Of a stretch of DNA of 64,000 nucleotides, positions 9,793 to 18,689 are shown piece by piece (positions within the stretch are counted from its first letter, which is position 1; every line of letters starts with the position of its first letter). A model generated the notes under the pieces. The model did no database searches, was not told the origin of the DNA, and saw nothing but the letters and a program-made list of their open reading frames with translations. The position numbers and the translations under genes were made by a program. The stretch is from Vibrio lentus (GTDB lineage Bacteria > Pseudomonadota > Gammaproteobacteria > Enterobacterales > Vibrionaceae), in NCBI RefSeq assembly GCF_030409755.1, contig NZ_JAUFQE010000002.1, forward strand, positions 2,294,001 to 2,358,000. The letters run 5' to 3'.

Positions 9793-9919
9793 GTATATAA
9801 GCTTTTAAGTCTTTGTATATGAAATTAAGAATCAGTGTATATATGAACTTAAGAAAATGTGTATACGTACTTAAGCATCTGTATATAGGCTCGTAAGCCA
9901 TTCTAACTAAGTCATTAAG
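9793..9919 (+). repeat. Phased ~22-bp direct-repeat array upstream of ppnN
   Basis: Five units begin with GTATA at 9793, 9815, 9837, 9861 and 9881 (spacings 22, 22, 24, 20). Each contains TTAAG or GTAAG, at 9805, 9825, 9849, 9871 and 9893, and a sixth TTAAG lies at 9915. The period equals about two helical turns, so all copies face the same side of DNA. It lies 130-257 bases before the ppnN start in the 375-base gap 9675-10049, which otherwise shows only AT-rich sequence and the ppnN ribosome-binding site (AAGGAGG). Confidence 0.75.
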
Positions 9920-10049
9920 CAACGCTGTCGTAACCGTTTCGTCTGGTTAACTCTCTCACCTTTAACCAAACACTTTCAACGTTTGCTTCTCACTCTCGAG
10001 CCAGAGGGTCACTTCAACGTCCCCCTGCTCTTTTCAACAAGGAGGCATT

Positions 10050-11414
10050 ATGATCACTCATATCAGCCCAGCCGGTAGCATGGATTTACTCTCTCAACTT
10101 GAAGTTGAGCGTCTTAAGAAAACCGCGTCTAGTGATCTGTACCAACTGTATCGTAACTGTACGTTAGCGGTACTCAACTCTGGTAGCCACACCGACAACT
10201 CCAAAGAGTTGCTCGACAAGTATCAATCGTTTGATGTTGAGGTCGTACGCCGTGAGCGTGGTATCAAGCTCGAACTCAGTAACCCACCGGAGCATGCTTT
10301 TGTCGACGGTGAAATCATTAAGGGTATTCAAGAACACCTATTTTCAGTGCTGCGTGACATTGTTTACGTCAACATGCATTTAGCAGACAACCAACGACTC
10401 AACCTGACTAACGCCACTCACATCACCAACCTCGTTTTTGGGATTTTAAGAAACGCTGGTGCACTCACTCCCGGCATTGAGCCTAACCTGATCGTGTGTT
10501 GGGGTGGCCACTCGATTAACGCCACCGAATACCAATACACTCGCGAAGTGGGTAATGAATTAGGCCTGCGTGAACTGAACATCTGTACCGGTTGTGGACC
10601 GGGAGCAATGGAAGGTCCGATGAAAGGCGCAGCTATTGGTCACGCTAAGCAGCGCTATACTGATCATCGTTACTTAGGGCTAACAGAGCCTTCGATCATT
10701 GCAGCTGAGCCACCAAATCCAATCGTGAATGAACTGGTGATAATGCCAGACATCGAGAAGCGTCTTGAAGCGTTCGTGCGTATGGCCCATGGCATCATTA
10801 TTTTCCCTGGAGGACCCGGCACGGCCGAAGAGCTGCTGTATATATTAGGGATCATGATGCACCCTAATAATGTCGATCAACCCATGCCGATTGTTTTAAC
10901 AGGTTCAAAAGAGAGTGAGGCTTACTTCCGTTCGATTGATAAGTTCATCGGTGAAACCTTAGGGCCTGATGCGCAAAAACACTATGAGATCGTCATTGAT
11001 GACCCAGCACGCGCTGCGAAAATCATGAAGCAAGCAATGCCAGATGTTCGATCTCATCGTAAAGAGACAGGTGATGCATACAGTTATAACTGGTCACTGC
11101 ATATTGAGCCTGAGTTCCAACTGCCATTCGACCCTACGCATGAGTCTATGGCGGCACTCGACCTACATATGGATCAGAAAACAGAGAGCCTAGCCGCTAA
11201 TTTACGTAAAGCGTTCTCAGGCATTGTCGCGGGTAATGTCAAAGCTGAGGGTATTCTTGAAATCGAGGAACATGGTCCATTCATCATTGATGGGGACAAA
11301 GAGCTGATGACCAAAATGGATCAACTGCTGAATGACTTTGTTGAACAGCATCGAATGAAACTGCCGGGCGGTACGGATTATGTTCCTTGCTATAAGATCG
11401 CACCCAGTAATTAA
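10050..11414 (+). CDS. ppnN: PpnN, pyrimidine/purine nucleotide 5'-monophosphate nucleosidase
   Basis: Cleaves nucleoside monophosphates to base and ribose-5-phosphate; the E. coli enzyme (YgdH) is stimulated by (p)ppGpp and helps adjust nucleotide pools under stress. The protein has 454 residues, the same as E. coli. It contains the LOG/Rossmann nucleosidase core with the signature PGGPGTAEE near residues 251-260 and [17 protein letters not shown], flanked by the N- and C-terminal PpnN domains. A strong AAGGAGG precedes the ATG. The upstream region carries an unusual repeat array that could control expression. Confidence 0.96.
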   Translation: MITHISPAGSMDLLSQLEVERLKKTASSDLYQLYRNCTLAVLNSGSHTDNSKELLDKYQSFDVEVVRRERGIKLELSNPPEHAFVDGEIIKGIQEHLFSVLRDIVYVNMHLADNQRLNLTNATHITNLVFGILRNAGALTPGIEPNLIVCWGGHSINATEYQYTREVGNELGLRELNICTGCGPGAMEGPMKGAAIGHAKQRYTDHRYLGLTEPSIIAAEPPNPIVNELVIMPDIEKRLEAFVRMAHGIIIFPGGPGTAEELLYILGIMMHPNNVDQPMPIVLTGSKESEAYFRSIDKFIGETLGPDAQKHYEIVIDDPARAAKIMKQAMPDVRSHRKETGDAYSYNWSLHIEPEFQLPFDPTHESMAALDLHMDQKTESLAANLRKAFSGIVAGNVKAEGILEIEEHGPFIIDGDKELMTKMDQLLNDFVEQHRMKLPGGTDYVPCYKIAPSN

Positions 11415-11427
11415 TGACACTCATTCA

Positions 11428-11472
11428 CTGGTAACCAACTCAGTGATAACCAATGCAGTGATAACCAATTGG
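11428..11472 (+). repeat. Three tandem 15-bp repeats after ppnN
   Basis: Three 15-base units of the form (G)TGATAACCAATGCA follow the ppnN stop: 11428-11442, 11443-11457 and 11458-11472. Units two and three share GTGATAACCAAT exactly; unit one is diverged. Confidence 0.6.
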
Positions 11473-11544
11473 CAGGTCTAAAGTTAATCAGGTTATGGCG
11501 TTTACGTCGCTAACGTTTCAACTCACCAAGTGATACGTTACTAT

Positions 11545-11567
11545 AAGGGGCTAGCAGCCCCTTTTTT
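11545..11567 (+). terminator. Terminator after ppnN
   Basis: Stem AAGGGGCT / AGCCCCTT with a three-base loop, followed by TTTTTT. It lies 131 bases after ppnN and just before xni. Confidence 0.88.
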
Positions 11568-11589
11568 ATTGCCTATTTAGTGGAAACTT

Positions 11590-12363
11590 ATGTCTATCCA
11601 TCTTGTTATTATCGATGCCTTAAACCTCATCCGACGCGTGCACTCTGTTCAGCCGGATCCCACCGATATTGCAAGAACCATCACCACAACGGCTCGTACA
11701 CTCAACCGAATCCTAAACGAATCACAACCCACGCACATCATCGCGGTATTTGATCATCATCTACAAGATCGAGGCTGGCGAGCTGAGGTACTGCCTGCCT
11801 ACAAGCAAAACCGCAAGCCAATGCCAGAGCCTTTAATGAAAGGGCTCGATGCGATTCAACAAGCATGGTGGGAGCTGGGTATTGATTCATTACTTTCAGA
11901 CGGCGATGAAGCGGATGATCTAGTCGCAACACTCGCGAAGAAAGTCGCTGACCATGGCGAAAAGGTCACGATCATTTCTACTGATAAAGGCTACTGCCAA
12001 CTACTGTCACCAACGCTACAGATCCGTGATTACTTCCAACATCGTTGGTTAGATAAGCCCTTCATTGAAGCTGAGTTTGGCGTGAAGCCTGAACAACTGG
12101 CAGATTACTGGGGATTAACAGGTGTAAGTTCAAGCCAAGTTCCGGGGATCCCAGGCGTTGGCCCAAAAGCTGCCAAAGAGATCCTAACCACGTATCCAGA
12201 TATTGAAGCGGCATTCTTAGCTGAAGACTTACCGAAAAAGTATCGCAAGAAGTTCGATGAGCATATTGAATCGGCTCGCGTATGTAAACTCGTTTCTGCA
12301 CTCAAAACAGACATCGATTTAGGCTTTAATCTGCAAGATATTCGCTACGAAGCGGTGTCTTAG
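11590..12363 (+). CDS. xni: Xni, flap endonuclease / 5'-3' exonuclease-like protein
   Basis: Structure-specific flap endonuclease (former ExoIX), 257 residues, similar to the 5'-nuclease domain of DNA polymerase I. The N-terminal IIDALNLIRR, the acidic active-site cluster SDGDEADDLVATLA and ISTDKGYCQLL are visible, followed by the helix-hairpin-helix GVSSSQVPGIPGVGPKAAKEIL that binds duplex DNA. As in E. coli Xni, it is shorter than typical FEN proteins. It begins only 23 bases beyond the ppnN terminator, so it needs a promoter overlapping that region or relies on read-through. Confidence 0.95.
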   Translation: MSIHLVIIDALNLIRRVHSVQPDPTDIARTITTTARTLNRILNESQPTHIIAVFDHHLQDRGWRAEVLPAYKQNRKPMPEPLMKGLDAIQQAWWELGIDSLLSDGDEADDLVATLAKKVADHGEKVTIISTDKGYCQLLSPTLQIRDYFQHRWLDKPFIEAEFGVKPEQLADYWGLTGVSSSQVPGIPGVGPKAAKEILTTYPDIEAAFLAEDLPKKYRKKFDEHIESARVCKLVSALKTDIDLGFNLQDIRYEAVS

Positions 12364-12456
12364 TTCGACGTTACAAGCTCAATCGCTAAAAATCTCACCG
12401 TTAGAAATATATCAATTATAAATCAATGATTTAAAAAACCAGTAATTAGAAACTAG

Positions 12457-12487
12457 AAAAGCCTTAGTCTGAACTAAGGCTTTTTTT
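12457..12487. terminator. Bidirectional terminator between xni and the TonB receptor gene
   Basis: Stem AAAAGCCTTAGT / ACTAAGGCTTTT with a four-base loop, with T-runs in both directions. The two flanking genes converge on it. Confidence 0.9.
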
Positions 12488-12563
12488 GGTTTCAGTTAAG
12501 GCGAAACATGTCGCTTATACTGATTAACTTCTATTTCTAGAATGACTTGCAGTAAAGAGTGGA

Positions 12564-14594
12564 CTAGAAGCTATAAGCGATTGAGGCTTTGAAGTTACGA
12601 CCGGCTTCGTAGCTGGTGTACTTATCTGAACCCCAAGAGATACCAAAGCCAGTATGCTCTGCGTATTTCTTATCAAACAAGTTATCAACACCAAGGTTCA
12701 TCTCTAGATCTTTAGCAAATGTTGGCGTGTAAGCCGCCCAAATGTTGTGTGTGCCGAAGCCTGCACGTTTGATCTGTTTACCATCTTCGTCCGTGTAGTC
12801 GTTACCAGGCACAAAGCGAGAATCCCAACCAAACACAAACTCACTGTTTAGGCTGTAGTTAAAACCTGCCTTGAAGTTGTGAATGCCCGTCTTATTCATG
12901 TGGCTCGTTTTATCATTTTTCAGATTCTTTTGGTCACCATCGGAGTACGAGTGGTTAGCATAAACACTTAGCGCATCTAGCTGATAGCTTAATACCGTTT
13001 CAACACCCCACACTTCAACATCATACTGGTTAGCTAATGTTGAGTTGTTCTTGGTTGGGTGCATTTGATTATCAAGGTTGTAGGTGTAAGCCGTGAAACC
13101 TAGAATGGCGTAATCCGCCGCAAGTAAGCTTGTCAGTTCGTAATCAAAACCTGCTTCGTAGTTATTACCTGTCATCGCCTTAGTATCAGACTGGTCAACA
13201 TCGGATGCCGCTTTCATCGTTAGCGTTTCTGGCAGTGATGCACCTTTAAACAAACGACCGTAACCAAGACGAAGTTTTAGGTTGTCCGTGGTTTGGTATT
13301 CCCCCTTGAACTTTGGAGACAGCTGGTCGAAATCACCCGTGTATACGCCACCCAGCTTATGAACGTCGTAACGCAGACCTGTGGTTAAACGGAAATCACT
13401 GAATTCATACATATCTTGCACGTAAAGGCCGTACGCTGTAACCGTGCCGCCATCCATACCGTACTTCTTGGTTTCGCCTTGCTTTGAACCGCTTTGGTAA
13501 ACGCCATCTCCAGCATCAATCCATTGTTCAGCTTTGTAACCATCAAGGCCGTAAGTAAGCTCATGCTCACCAACCCAAGAAATGTTACGAATGTCACCAC
13601 CAATGGTCGTCACGTTGTATTCACGATCAGGAATAGCAATTGTACCGTCTTTAATCCAATCGCCGTTCGCGTCTTTGTCCCAAGCAGTGTCAACAAGCGC
13701 GTCACGATCCATGTACTGACGGTTGTAGTAGACGTTAGTTTTCAGATGAACCAAATCACTGCCTGCATCGTATTCGTGCTGCAGACTCACTGTATCACGG
13801 TTTAGAGAGTGGTAGTTGTGCTCGTCGTCAGCATACAGTGCACCGGCCTTCTCACCAGAAAGCTGACGCTTACCGCCATCACTGTATCGGTTGAATGTTA
13901 ATTTGAATTCGTTAGCATCATTTGGGATGAAAACAACCTTAGCTAATCCAGACTTCAGCTCACCCTGCTTTGAGGTTACCGCTTTCTGATCGGGAATATG
14001 CAGGTCACCATCTTCTGAGTAGTTAGCAATACCCATGAACTGCAGTTTGTCGTTCACTTTTGCGTACACAGCCACGTTAGTTGCAAAGCGCTCGTAAGCC
14101 GTTTGGTAGCTTGTTTTTACTCGAGCGCCAATGCTTTCACCTGGCTTAAGAAGGTCGCTCGGATCTTTCGTCTCGTAGCTAAACGAACCGTTGATCGCAC
14201 CTGAGCCAGATAGCGCAGAGTTGCCACCGAGTTCAATTTCGGCGCGTTTAAGCATCGCAGGATCAATCGCTTGGTCGCCTGAGTGGTGGAAGAGCTGACC
14301 TTCTTGACGAGCACCATCAATGGTCACTACAGAAAATTTATCTTCCATACCACGTACAAACACTTTTCGAGAGTAACGTGCGTTTCCGTCTACCGTTACG
14401 CTAGGCATGGTGTTCAGAACATCTTTGATGTCCGATGCTTGTTTCTTTTCAAGGATATCTGAATTGATTTCTGTCTGAACGAGTTGATCAAGAGCGGAAC
14501 CGATAACGACAACGGTTTCTGTTTCGTCTGCAGCAAGGGCAGTAAATGAAGTCAAGGCAACCGTAACGGCCACTGATAATGCTTTAAGTTTCAT
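12564..14594 (-). CDS. TonB-dependent outer-membrane receptor, iron-regulated
   Basis: Outer-membrane active-transport receptor of 676 residues. The signal peptide ends at about residue 21 (FTALA-AD). A TonB box-like ETVVVIG follows, then the plug domain (DVLNTMPSVTVDGNARYSRK, VFVRGMEDKFSVVTIDGARQ, GSGAINGSFSYET) and a 22-strand barrel ending in the aromatic ASIAYSF. A DNLFDKKYAEH repeat near the end is typical. A strong Fur box upstream means iron controls it, so the ligand is likely a siderophore or heme. FRAP and NPNL heme-receptor motifs were not seen, so a siderophore is somewhat favoured. No transport or TonB genes adjoin. Confidence 0.85.
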   Translation of the reverse strand: MKLKALSVAVTVALTSFTALAADETETVVVIGSALDQLVQTEINSDILEKKQASDIKDVLNTMPSVTVDGNARYSRKVFVRGMEDKFSVVTIDGARQEGQLFHHSGDQAIDPAMLKRAEIELGGNSALSGSGAINGSFSYETKDPSDLLKPGESIGARVKTSYQTAYERFATNVAVYAKVNDKLQFMGIANYSEDGDLHIPDQKAVTSKQGELKSGLAKVVFIPNDANEFKLTFNRYSDGGKRQLSGEKAGALYADDEHNYHSLNRDTVSLQHEYDAGSDLVHLKTNVYYNRQYMDRDALVDTAWDKDANGDWIKDGTIAIPDREYNVTTIGGDIRNISWVGEHELTYGLDGYKAEQWIDAGDGVYQSGSKQGETKKYGMDGGTVTAYGLYVQDMYEFSDFRLTTGLRYDVHKLGGVYTGDFDQLSPKFKGEYQTTDNLKLRLGYGRLFKGASLPETLTMKAASDVDQSDTKAMTGNNYEAGFDYELTSLLAADYAILGFTAYTYNLDNQMHPTKNNSTLANQYDVEVWGVETVLSYQLDALSVYANHSYSDGDQKNLKNDKTSHMNKTGIHNFKAGFNYSLNSEFVFGWDSRFVPGNDYTDEDGKQIKRAGFGTHNIWAAYTPTFAKDLEMNLGVDNLFDKKYAEHTGFGISWGSDKYTSYEAGRNFKASIAYSF

Positions 14595-14650
14595 ATTGTG
14601 TTTTTATAATTTATAGAATCAAGTGAGGAAGCGTGAATATTACACACTTT

Positions 14651-14671
14651 GAATGATAATTCTTATCATTT
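14651..14671. promoter_or_regulatory. Fur box before the TonB receptor gene
   Basis: TGATAATTCTTATCA at 14654-14668 matches the 7-1-7 Fur consensus (TGATAAT-N-ATTATCA) at all but one arm base. It is 57 bases upstream of the receptor ATG and overlaps its candidate promoter. It also lies just upstream of a plus-strand TATAAT at 14698. Confidence 0.85.
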
Positions 14672-14709
14672 ACATTCTTTACTTACATTCACTTACTTAT
14701 AATAAAATC

Positions 14710-14834
14710 ACTTTTGGCTAGAATGTTCTTGTCGTAAAACTTACTTAGTTTTGCCGCTGAATTATTAATTAAATCCTGCTTCGTATCACCCCTGAATTAG
14801 GTAGCCGTAAGCCTCGATCTCTTACGGCTTTTTT
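14710..14834 (+). ncRNA. Candidate small RNA in the receptor–rlmM gap
   Basis: An orphan plus-strand terminator (AGCCGTAAG / CTTACGGCT, then TTTTTT, 14803-14834) has no upstream gene to serve. A perfect TATAAT lies at 14698-14703, which would start an RNA near 14710 of about 125 bases. No -35 box is clear, and the Fur box at 14651-14671 lies where a repressor could act. No open frame with a ribosome-binding site was seen inside, and the RyhB core sequence was not found. Existence is an inference. Confidence 0.4.
14803..14834 (+). terminator. Orphan plus-strand terminator
   Basis: Nine-base stem AGCCGTAAG / CTTACGGCT, loop of nine, followed by TTTTTT. Both flanking protein genes are on the minus strand. 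Confidence 0.85.
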
Positions 14835-14928
14835 AACTGACGATCGCAGAGGTTAAAGCATAAATCGGCGACAATGACCAAACGGCCAACCAAAAACGTC
14901 ACCATCTATGACACCAAACGACAGACAC

Positions 14929-14956
14929 AAAAAATGCCCCATAAAGGAGCATTTTA
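14929..14956 (-). terminator. Terminator of the gcvA–rlmM operon
   Basis: On the minus strand AAAATGCTCC pairs with GGGGCATTTT (one G·U), loop TTTAT, followed by TTTTTT. It is 60 bases after the rlmM stop. Confidence 0.82.
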
Positions 14957-15015
14957 TTGGCCGCTGACAGACCGATTAATGACTGATATTAGTCACTCTT
15001 CCCTGTCACTAATAA

Positions 15016-16107
15016 TTAGTACGGTGAGATATTCGAAAGCGACTGAATATGAACCGTGATCTCTTCGCGATCATGATAAAGGTGCTTCGCCTGCATCTTG
15101 AATTTAACTTTGTTATCGATAAGGAACTGTTTTAGGTTCTCGATATCTTGCAGTACTTCATCGTAGCGACCTTTCATTGGCAACTTAAGGTTAAACAAGG
15201 CTTCTTTCGCCCAACCTTTGATGATCCACTCACCCATTAAGTGAGCAACACGTGCAGGTTTCTCAACCATGTCACAAATAATCCAAGTCACGTTCTTACG
15301 GTCAGGTTCGAACTTAAAGCCATCCACCATGTGGTGCTTAATTTGACCCGTTTCCATCAGGCTATCAGCCATCATGCCGTTATCGACACAGTGAACAAAC
15401 ATAGAGCGCTTAACCAATTGGTAAGTCCAACCACCTGGACACGCACCTAAATCTACGCCCCACATACCCGGAGCCAGACGCTCGTCCCACTCGTCACGAG
15501 GGATGAATACGTGGAATGCTTCTTCTAGCTTCAATGTAGAACGGCTTGGCGCATCTGATGGGAATTTCAAACGAGGAATGCCCATGAAGAACTGTGAGTT
15601 GTTGGTTGGGTAAGAGTAACCAACAAAGCAGTGACCCGGCGCGATAAAGCATAAATGAAGCACAGGCTTCTTAGCGTTATCTTTCGCAGTCATCAGGCCT
15701 TTACCACGCATTGCTTGACGCATCGGCACGGTAAACTTACGGCAGAACTTCAAAAGCTCTTTCGCTTCATTGGTATCTGGCGTTTCAATACGGATATCAC
15801 CACAACGCGGGAAGCCTTCTTTCTCAGAAAGCGCCTCAAGAATTGGAGAGATACGATCTTCTGTTGGGAGATCTTTGATTTCAACAGCAACCGCTAACAT
15901 TTGACGAGCAAAGATCAGTGATTGGAAATCAACTTCTTTGATCAGCTTATCGGCTTCGCCAGCTTGATAACATTCAAACAATACAAAGCCTGTATTGCTC
16001 TTTAAGCGAGGAAAACCAAACACTTCCAGTTGTGTTGCCTTGTCTTGAATTTCGCCAGCACATTCTTTTTCAAAACCAGAGCGACAATAAAGTAGTACGT
16101 GTTTCAC
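15016..16107 (-). CDS. rlmM: RlmM, 23S rRNA C2498 2'-O-methyltransferase
   Basis: SAM-dependent methyltransferase that ribose-methylates C2498 of 23S rRNA. The GTG at 16107 is chosen as start: it gives 363 residues, aligns with the E. coli N-terminus ([19 protein letters not shown]) and has GAGGTAAC before it. The longer frame would add 32 residues with no family match. An N-terminal THUMP domain is followed by the Rossmann methyltransferase domain with the SAM motif [28 protein letters not shown] and [12 protein letters not shown] are conserved. The start overlaps the DUF423 stop in GTGA, so the two are translationally coupled. Confidence 0.96.
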   Translation of the reverse strand: MKHVLLYCRSGFEKECAGEIQDKATQLEVFGFPRLKSNTGFVLFECYQAGEADKLIKEVDFQSLIFARQMLAVAVEIKDLPTEDRISPILEALSEKEGFPRCGDIRIETPDTNEAKELLKFCRKFTVPMRQAMRGKGLMTAKDNAKKPVLHLCFIAPGHCFVGYSYPTNNSQFFMGIPRLKFPSDAPSRSTLKLEEAFHVFIPRDEWDERLAPGMWGVDLGACPGGWTYQLVKRSMFVHCVDNGMMADSLMETGQIKHHMVDGFKFEPDRKNVTWIICDMVEKPARVAHLMGEWIIKGWAKEALFNLKLPMKGRYDEVLQDIENLKQFLIDNKVKFKMQAKHLYHDREEITVHIQSLSNISPY

Positions 16108-16502
16108 TGAGTTACCTCTTTTATATTCAAAGCAGCGAAGGAGAAGACTCCCCAACCAATGATAAATAGTAGACCACCAAACGGTGTTATAGGGCCAAAC
16201 CATTTTATTCCTGTCAGTGCTAAGCCATAAAGGCTGCCACTAAAACAAAGGATGCCGATGATAAAGCAAATTGCCGCAATGAAAAAATATTTTTGTGATT
16301 TAGCGCCAAGTTTCATCTGTAGTAGAGCACCACACGCCAATATCGCGAGCGTATGGATAAACTGGTACTGAACACCGGTCTCAAACACGCCTAGCAGATA
16401 CTCAGGTAAAATCGCTTTCAACCCGTGAGCAGCGAAGGCGCCAAGCATCACAGCAATCGCGCCAGAGATGCCAGCAAACATTAGTAAATACTTACTTCTC
16501 AT
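16104..16502 (-). CDS. ygdD: DUF423 inner-membrane protein (YgdD-like)
   Basis: Small membrane protein of 132 residues with four predicted membrane helices ([74 protein letters not shown]). It matches E. coli YgdD, whose function is unknown. The start at 16502 is preferred over 16538 because GAGGTGCTCA precedes it and the family begins there. It overlaps the upstream hydrolase gene by 11 bases and rlmM by four, in the same gcvA–ygdD–rlmM order as E. coli. Confidence 0.88.
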   Translation of the reverse strand: MRSKYLLMFAGISGAIAVMLGAFAAHGLKAILPEYLLGVFETGVQYQFIHTLAILACGALLQMKLGAKSQKYFFIAAICFIIGILCFSGSLYGLALTGIKWFGPITPFGGLLFIIGWGVFSFAALNIKEVTQ

Positions 16503-17115
16503 TGAGCACCTCTTTGATAAACGCTGACAACTTCTCAACGGTTAACGCAATATTCTGCTGTTCAGTGTAACCAGAGCTCTTGCGTGGCTTAAAGCTATGA
16601 TCGCCATCGGGAATAAACTCAACACGAATTGAATCCGACAAATCGAAGTCAGTGAACTCATCACGCTTACCAAAGGTATCGCGCTCGCCTTGTAGAATAA
16701 GACACGGCTTTGTTAACTCAGCCAAGTGCTCACCTTTGTATTTATCTGGTTTGCCTGGAGGATGAAAAGGAAAGCCTAAACACGCCATCGCAGCCACCTT
16801 ATCAACTTCAGACAAATGGCTCGCCATGCGTCCTCCCATCGACTTACCACCAATCACAAGCTTATCGGCATCAACCTGCCCAATAATCTCTTGGTAGGCT
16901 TCAAGTAGCTTAGGGGCTCGATCAGGTGGACGACGCTTACCATCTTCCGCACGTTTGATCATGTAAGGGAAATTAAAACGAATCACTCGTATTCCTTTAA
17001 ATGCCAACCCTTTGGCTACCGACTGCATGAACTCATGATCCATACCTGCACCTGCGCCGTGCGCGAAGACAAAGGTTACTGGGTTGTCTTCACCATCAAT
17101 AATGATGTTATTCAT
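16492..17115 (-). CDS. Alpha/beta hydrolase, Tex30/KANL3-like
   Basis: Cytoplasmic alpha/beta-hydrolase of 207 residues from the ATG at 17115, which has AGAGGA eight bases upstream; an earlier ATG at 17136 lies on the other side of that site and is unlikely. Visible motifs are the oxyanion segment FVFAHGAGAGMDHEFM, the nucleophile elbow GGKSMGGRMAS, a LILQGERDTFG strand carrying the acid, and the catalytic histidine in DGDHSFKPRKSSG. This resembles the Tex30/KANL3 and dienelactone-hydrolase-like group; the substrate is unknown. It is inserted between gcvA and ygdD, overlapping both. Confidence 0.82.
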   Translation of the reverse strand: MNNIIIDGEDNPVTFVFAHGAGAGMDHEFMQSVAKGLAFKGIRVIRFNFPYMIKRAEDGKRRPPDRAPKLLEAYQEIIGQVDADKLVIGGKSMGGRMASHLSEVDKVAAMACLGFPFHPPGKPDKYKGEHLAELTKPCLILQGERDTFGKRDEFTDFDLSDSIRVEFIPDGDHSFKPRKSSGYTEQQNIALTVEKLSAFIKEVLNEK

Positions 17116-18016
17116 CCAGCAAATCCTCTTGTTCACTTTGTGCTTTCGCTAACATCCAATCTCGGAAGGTCGCAATACGTCCCATGTCGGCCTGTTTCTC
17201 ATGACACACCACATAGAAGGCATTCTTACTCACCAACACTTCATCAAATGGAGCCAACAATCGGCCGGCCTCGATTTCAGGTTGAGCTAAAACGTTGTTC
17301 CCCAGAGCAATACCTTGCCCATGGGCAGCAGCTTGCAACACCATGGTCGAGTGGCTAAAGATAGGGCCGTGATTCACGTTAACGCCATCAATGCCATTTT
17401 GTTTCGCGAACTGTTTCCAATCTTTTCGAGAGGTATCGTGCAGTAGCGTATGACATGCCAAATCGCTTAACGATTCTAGAGGTTTCGTTCCGAGCAACAC
17501 CGACGGTGAGCAAAGAGGAATTAAGTATTCTTGGTAAAGCTTATCAGCTCTAAGCCCCGACCAATTGCCTCGCCCGTAGTAAATAGCCACGTCTACGTCA
17601 TCCGTTAGCGAGCCTTCATCCATATCTACAGCTTTGATTCGCACATCGATATCCGGTTCTTGCTGATTAAAATCAGCCAACCTTGGTACTAACCATTGAA
17701 TCGCAAAACTTGGCGGTAAGCTGATGGTCAATGCGCCCTTCTCGCTTCGCTCAAGCACCTTGTCTGTCGCCTCAGCCAAAGAAGTGAAGATATCTTTAAT
17801 ATCTAAGAAGTAGCTTTGACCCTCTTCAGTCAGCAACAAAGAGCGGTTTCTTCGGCGAAAGAGCTTTAATGACAAGAATTCTTCAAGCGCCTTAATTTGA
17901 TGACTTACTGCAGCTTGAGTCACAAATAACTCTTCTGCGGCACGCGTAAAACTCAAGTGTCGAGCCGCGGCTTCAAACACTCTCAAGGAGTTTAATGGGG
18001 GTAATCGACGAGACAT
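17108..18016 (-). CDS. gcvA: GcvA, LysR-type regulator of glycine cleavage
   Basis: LysR-family regulator of 302 residues that controls the glycine-cleavage genes and the GcvB small RNA. The N-terminal helix-turn-helix (LSFTRAAEELFVTQAAVSHQIKALEEFLSLKLF) is almost identical to E. coli GcvA, and the C-terminal effector domain (AMALG-type GQGIALGNNVLAQPEIEAGRL) is complete. It heads a tight operon with the hydrolase, ygdD and rlmM. The 55 bases between its start and gcvB hold ATTAG (18036-18040), the reverse of the CTAAT motif in GcvA sites. Confidence 0.96.
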   Translation of the reverse strand: MSRRLPPLNSLRVFEAAARHLSFTRAAEELFVTQAAVSHQIKALEEFLSLKLFRRRNRSLLLTEEGQSYFLDIKDIFTSLAEATDKVLERSEKGALTISLPPSFAIQWLVPRLADFNQQEPDIDVRIKAVDMDEGSLTDDVDVAIYYGRGNWSGLRADKLYQEYLIPLCSPSVLLGTKPLESLSDLACHTLLHDTSRKDWKQFAKQNGIDGVNVNHGPIFSHSTMVLQAAAHGQGIALGNNVLAQPEIEAGRLLAPFDEVLVSKNAFYVVCHEKQADMGRIATFRDWMLAKAQSEQEDLLDE

Positions 18017-18035
18017 AGTTACTCTCTAAATAGGC

Positions 18036-18065
18036 ATTAGTTTTTTTTATCTGAAACATTATAAT
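18036..18065 (+). promoter_or_regulatory. gcvB promoter with possible GcvA site
   Basis: A perfect -10 box TATAAT lies at 18060-18065, placing the start near 18072. ATTAG at 18036-18040 is the complement of the core of GcvA-binding sites. The region also serves gcvA in the opposite direction. Confidence 0.65.
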
Positions 18066-18071
18066 TTGTCC

Positions 18072-18320
18072 ATTGCCTAGCGGCCAGAGAAATTCTATAT
18101 TTCATCCCGCAGCAGCTAGCCTGAACGGCTTGATTCTCTCCAGAATCAATTGGTTTAGCTCCTGCGATGTTGTGTTTGCAAACTCGTACTTTTCGAGTTG
18201 GGTAGAGTTCTACCAAATGTTTTGTTGCAGTTCCATACTGAAACGAGGCATATACTTCCTGTATTTATTTTGACCTGTCTGTCAAATTGGTTTGCACCGC
18301 CTTTAAGGCGGTGTTTTTTT
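18072..18320 (+). ncRNA. gcvB: GcvB small RNA
   Basis: Hfq-dependent small RNA that represses amino-acid and peptide transporter mRNAs. It is recognised by position (divergent from gcvA, as in E. coli) and by conserved blocks: the G/U-rich seed region GATGTTGTGTTTGCAA (about 18167-18182), then CTTCCTGTATTTATTT, GACCTGTCTGTCAAATTGG and the terminator CACCGCC-TTTAA-GGCGGTG plus T7 (18295-18320). It is about 249 bases, somewhat longer than the ~206 of E. coli, the extra lying in the 5' part. The 5' end is set from the TATAAT box and is approximate. Confidence 0.92.
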
Positions 18321-18689
18321 ATGCCCAAAGTAAAATAACAACAAGTTTATCAATAGCTGTGCTAATTAATCTTTATTATTTTTCATCGCTAATCACAGAA
18401 TCAGACACCCACTCAAATAATCAACTGAACACATACAAATAGAACCATTGAGTTGCACTAAAAAGTAACAGAATACTTCAAGATACTCACACTTCTTCAG
18501 TTACATATAAATCCGTTTAGAGCTCACCATTTCTATCAATCAAAAATTTTAAAGCTGAGCATGACGATAGCACGCCCAAACTCACGCCTCTGTCTGACTA
18601 CTGTAAATCATTCATAATAGAAAATAAAAAAGCCGCTTACTTTTCAGTAAGCGGCTTTGCAAAATTCTCAACGGTTGGTCAACACACCA
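18321..18689. other. Intergenic region between gcvB and thiI
   Basis: AT-rich sequence with no convincing gene; the only structure seen is the thiI terminator at 18624-18658. Confidence 0.6.
18624..18658 (-). terminator. Terminator of thiI
   Basis: Stem AAAGCCGCTTAC / GTAAGCGGCTTT, loop of six; on the minus strand it is followed by TTTTTATTTT. It lies 31 bases after the thiI stop. Confidence 0.9.

Larger units (their letters stand above)
14595..15015. other. Intergenic region between TonB receptor and rlmM
   Basis: Contains, in order, the receptor leader, Fur box, candidate small RNA with its terminator, and the rlmM terminator at 14929-14956. No protein gene is supported here. Confidence 0.7.

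Noticed and set aside
12564..14594. Heme receptor (HutA/HutR type)
   Set aside because: The FRAP and NPNL motifs typical of heme receptors were not found in the translated sequence.
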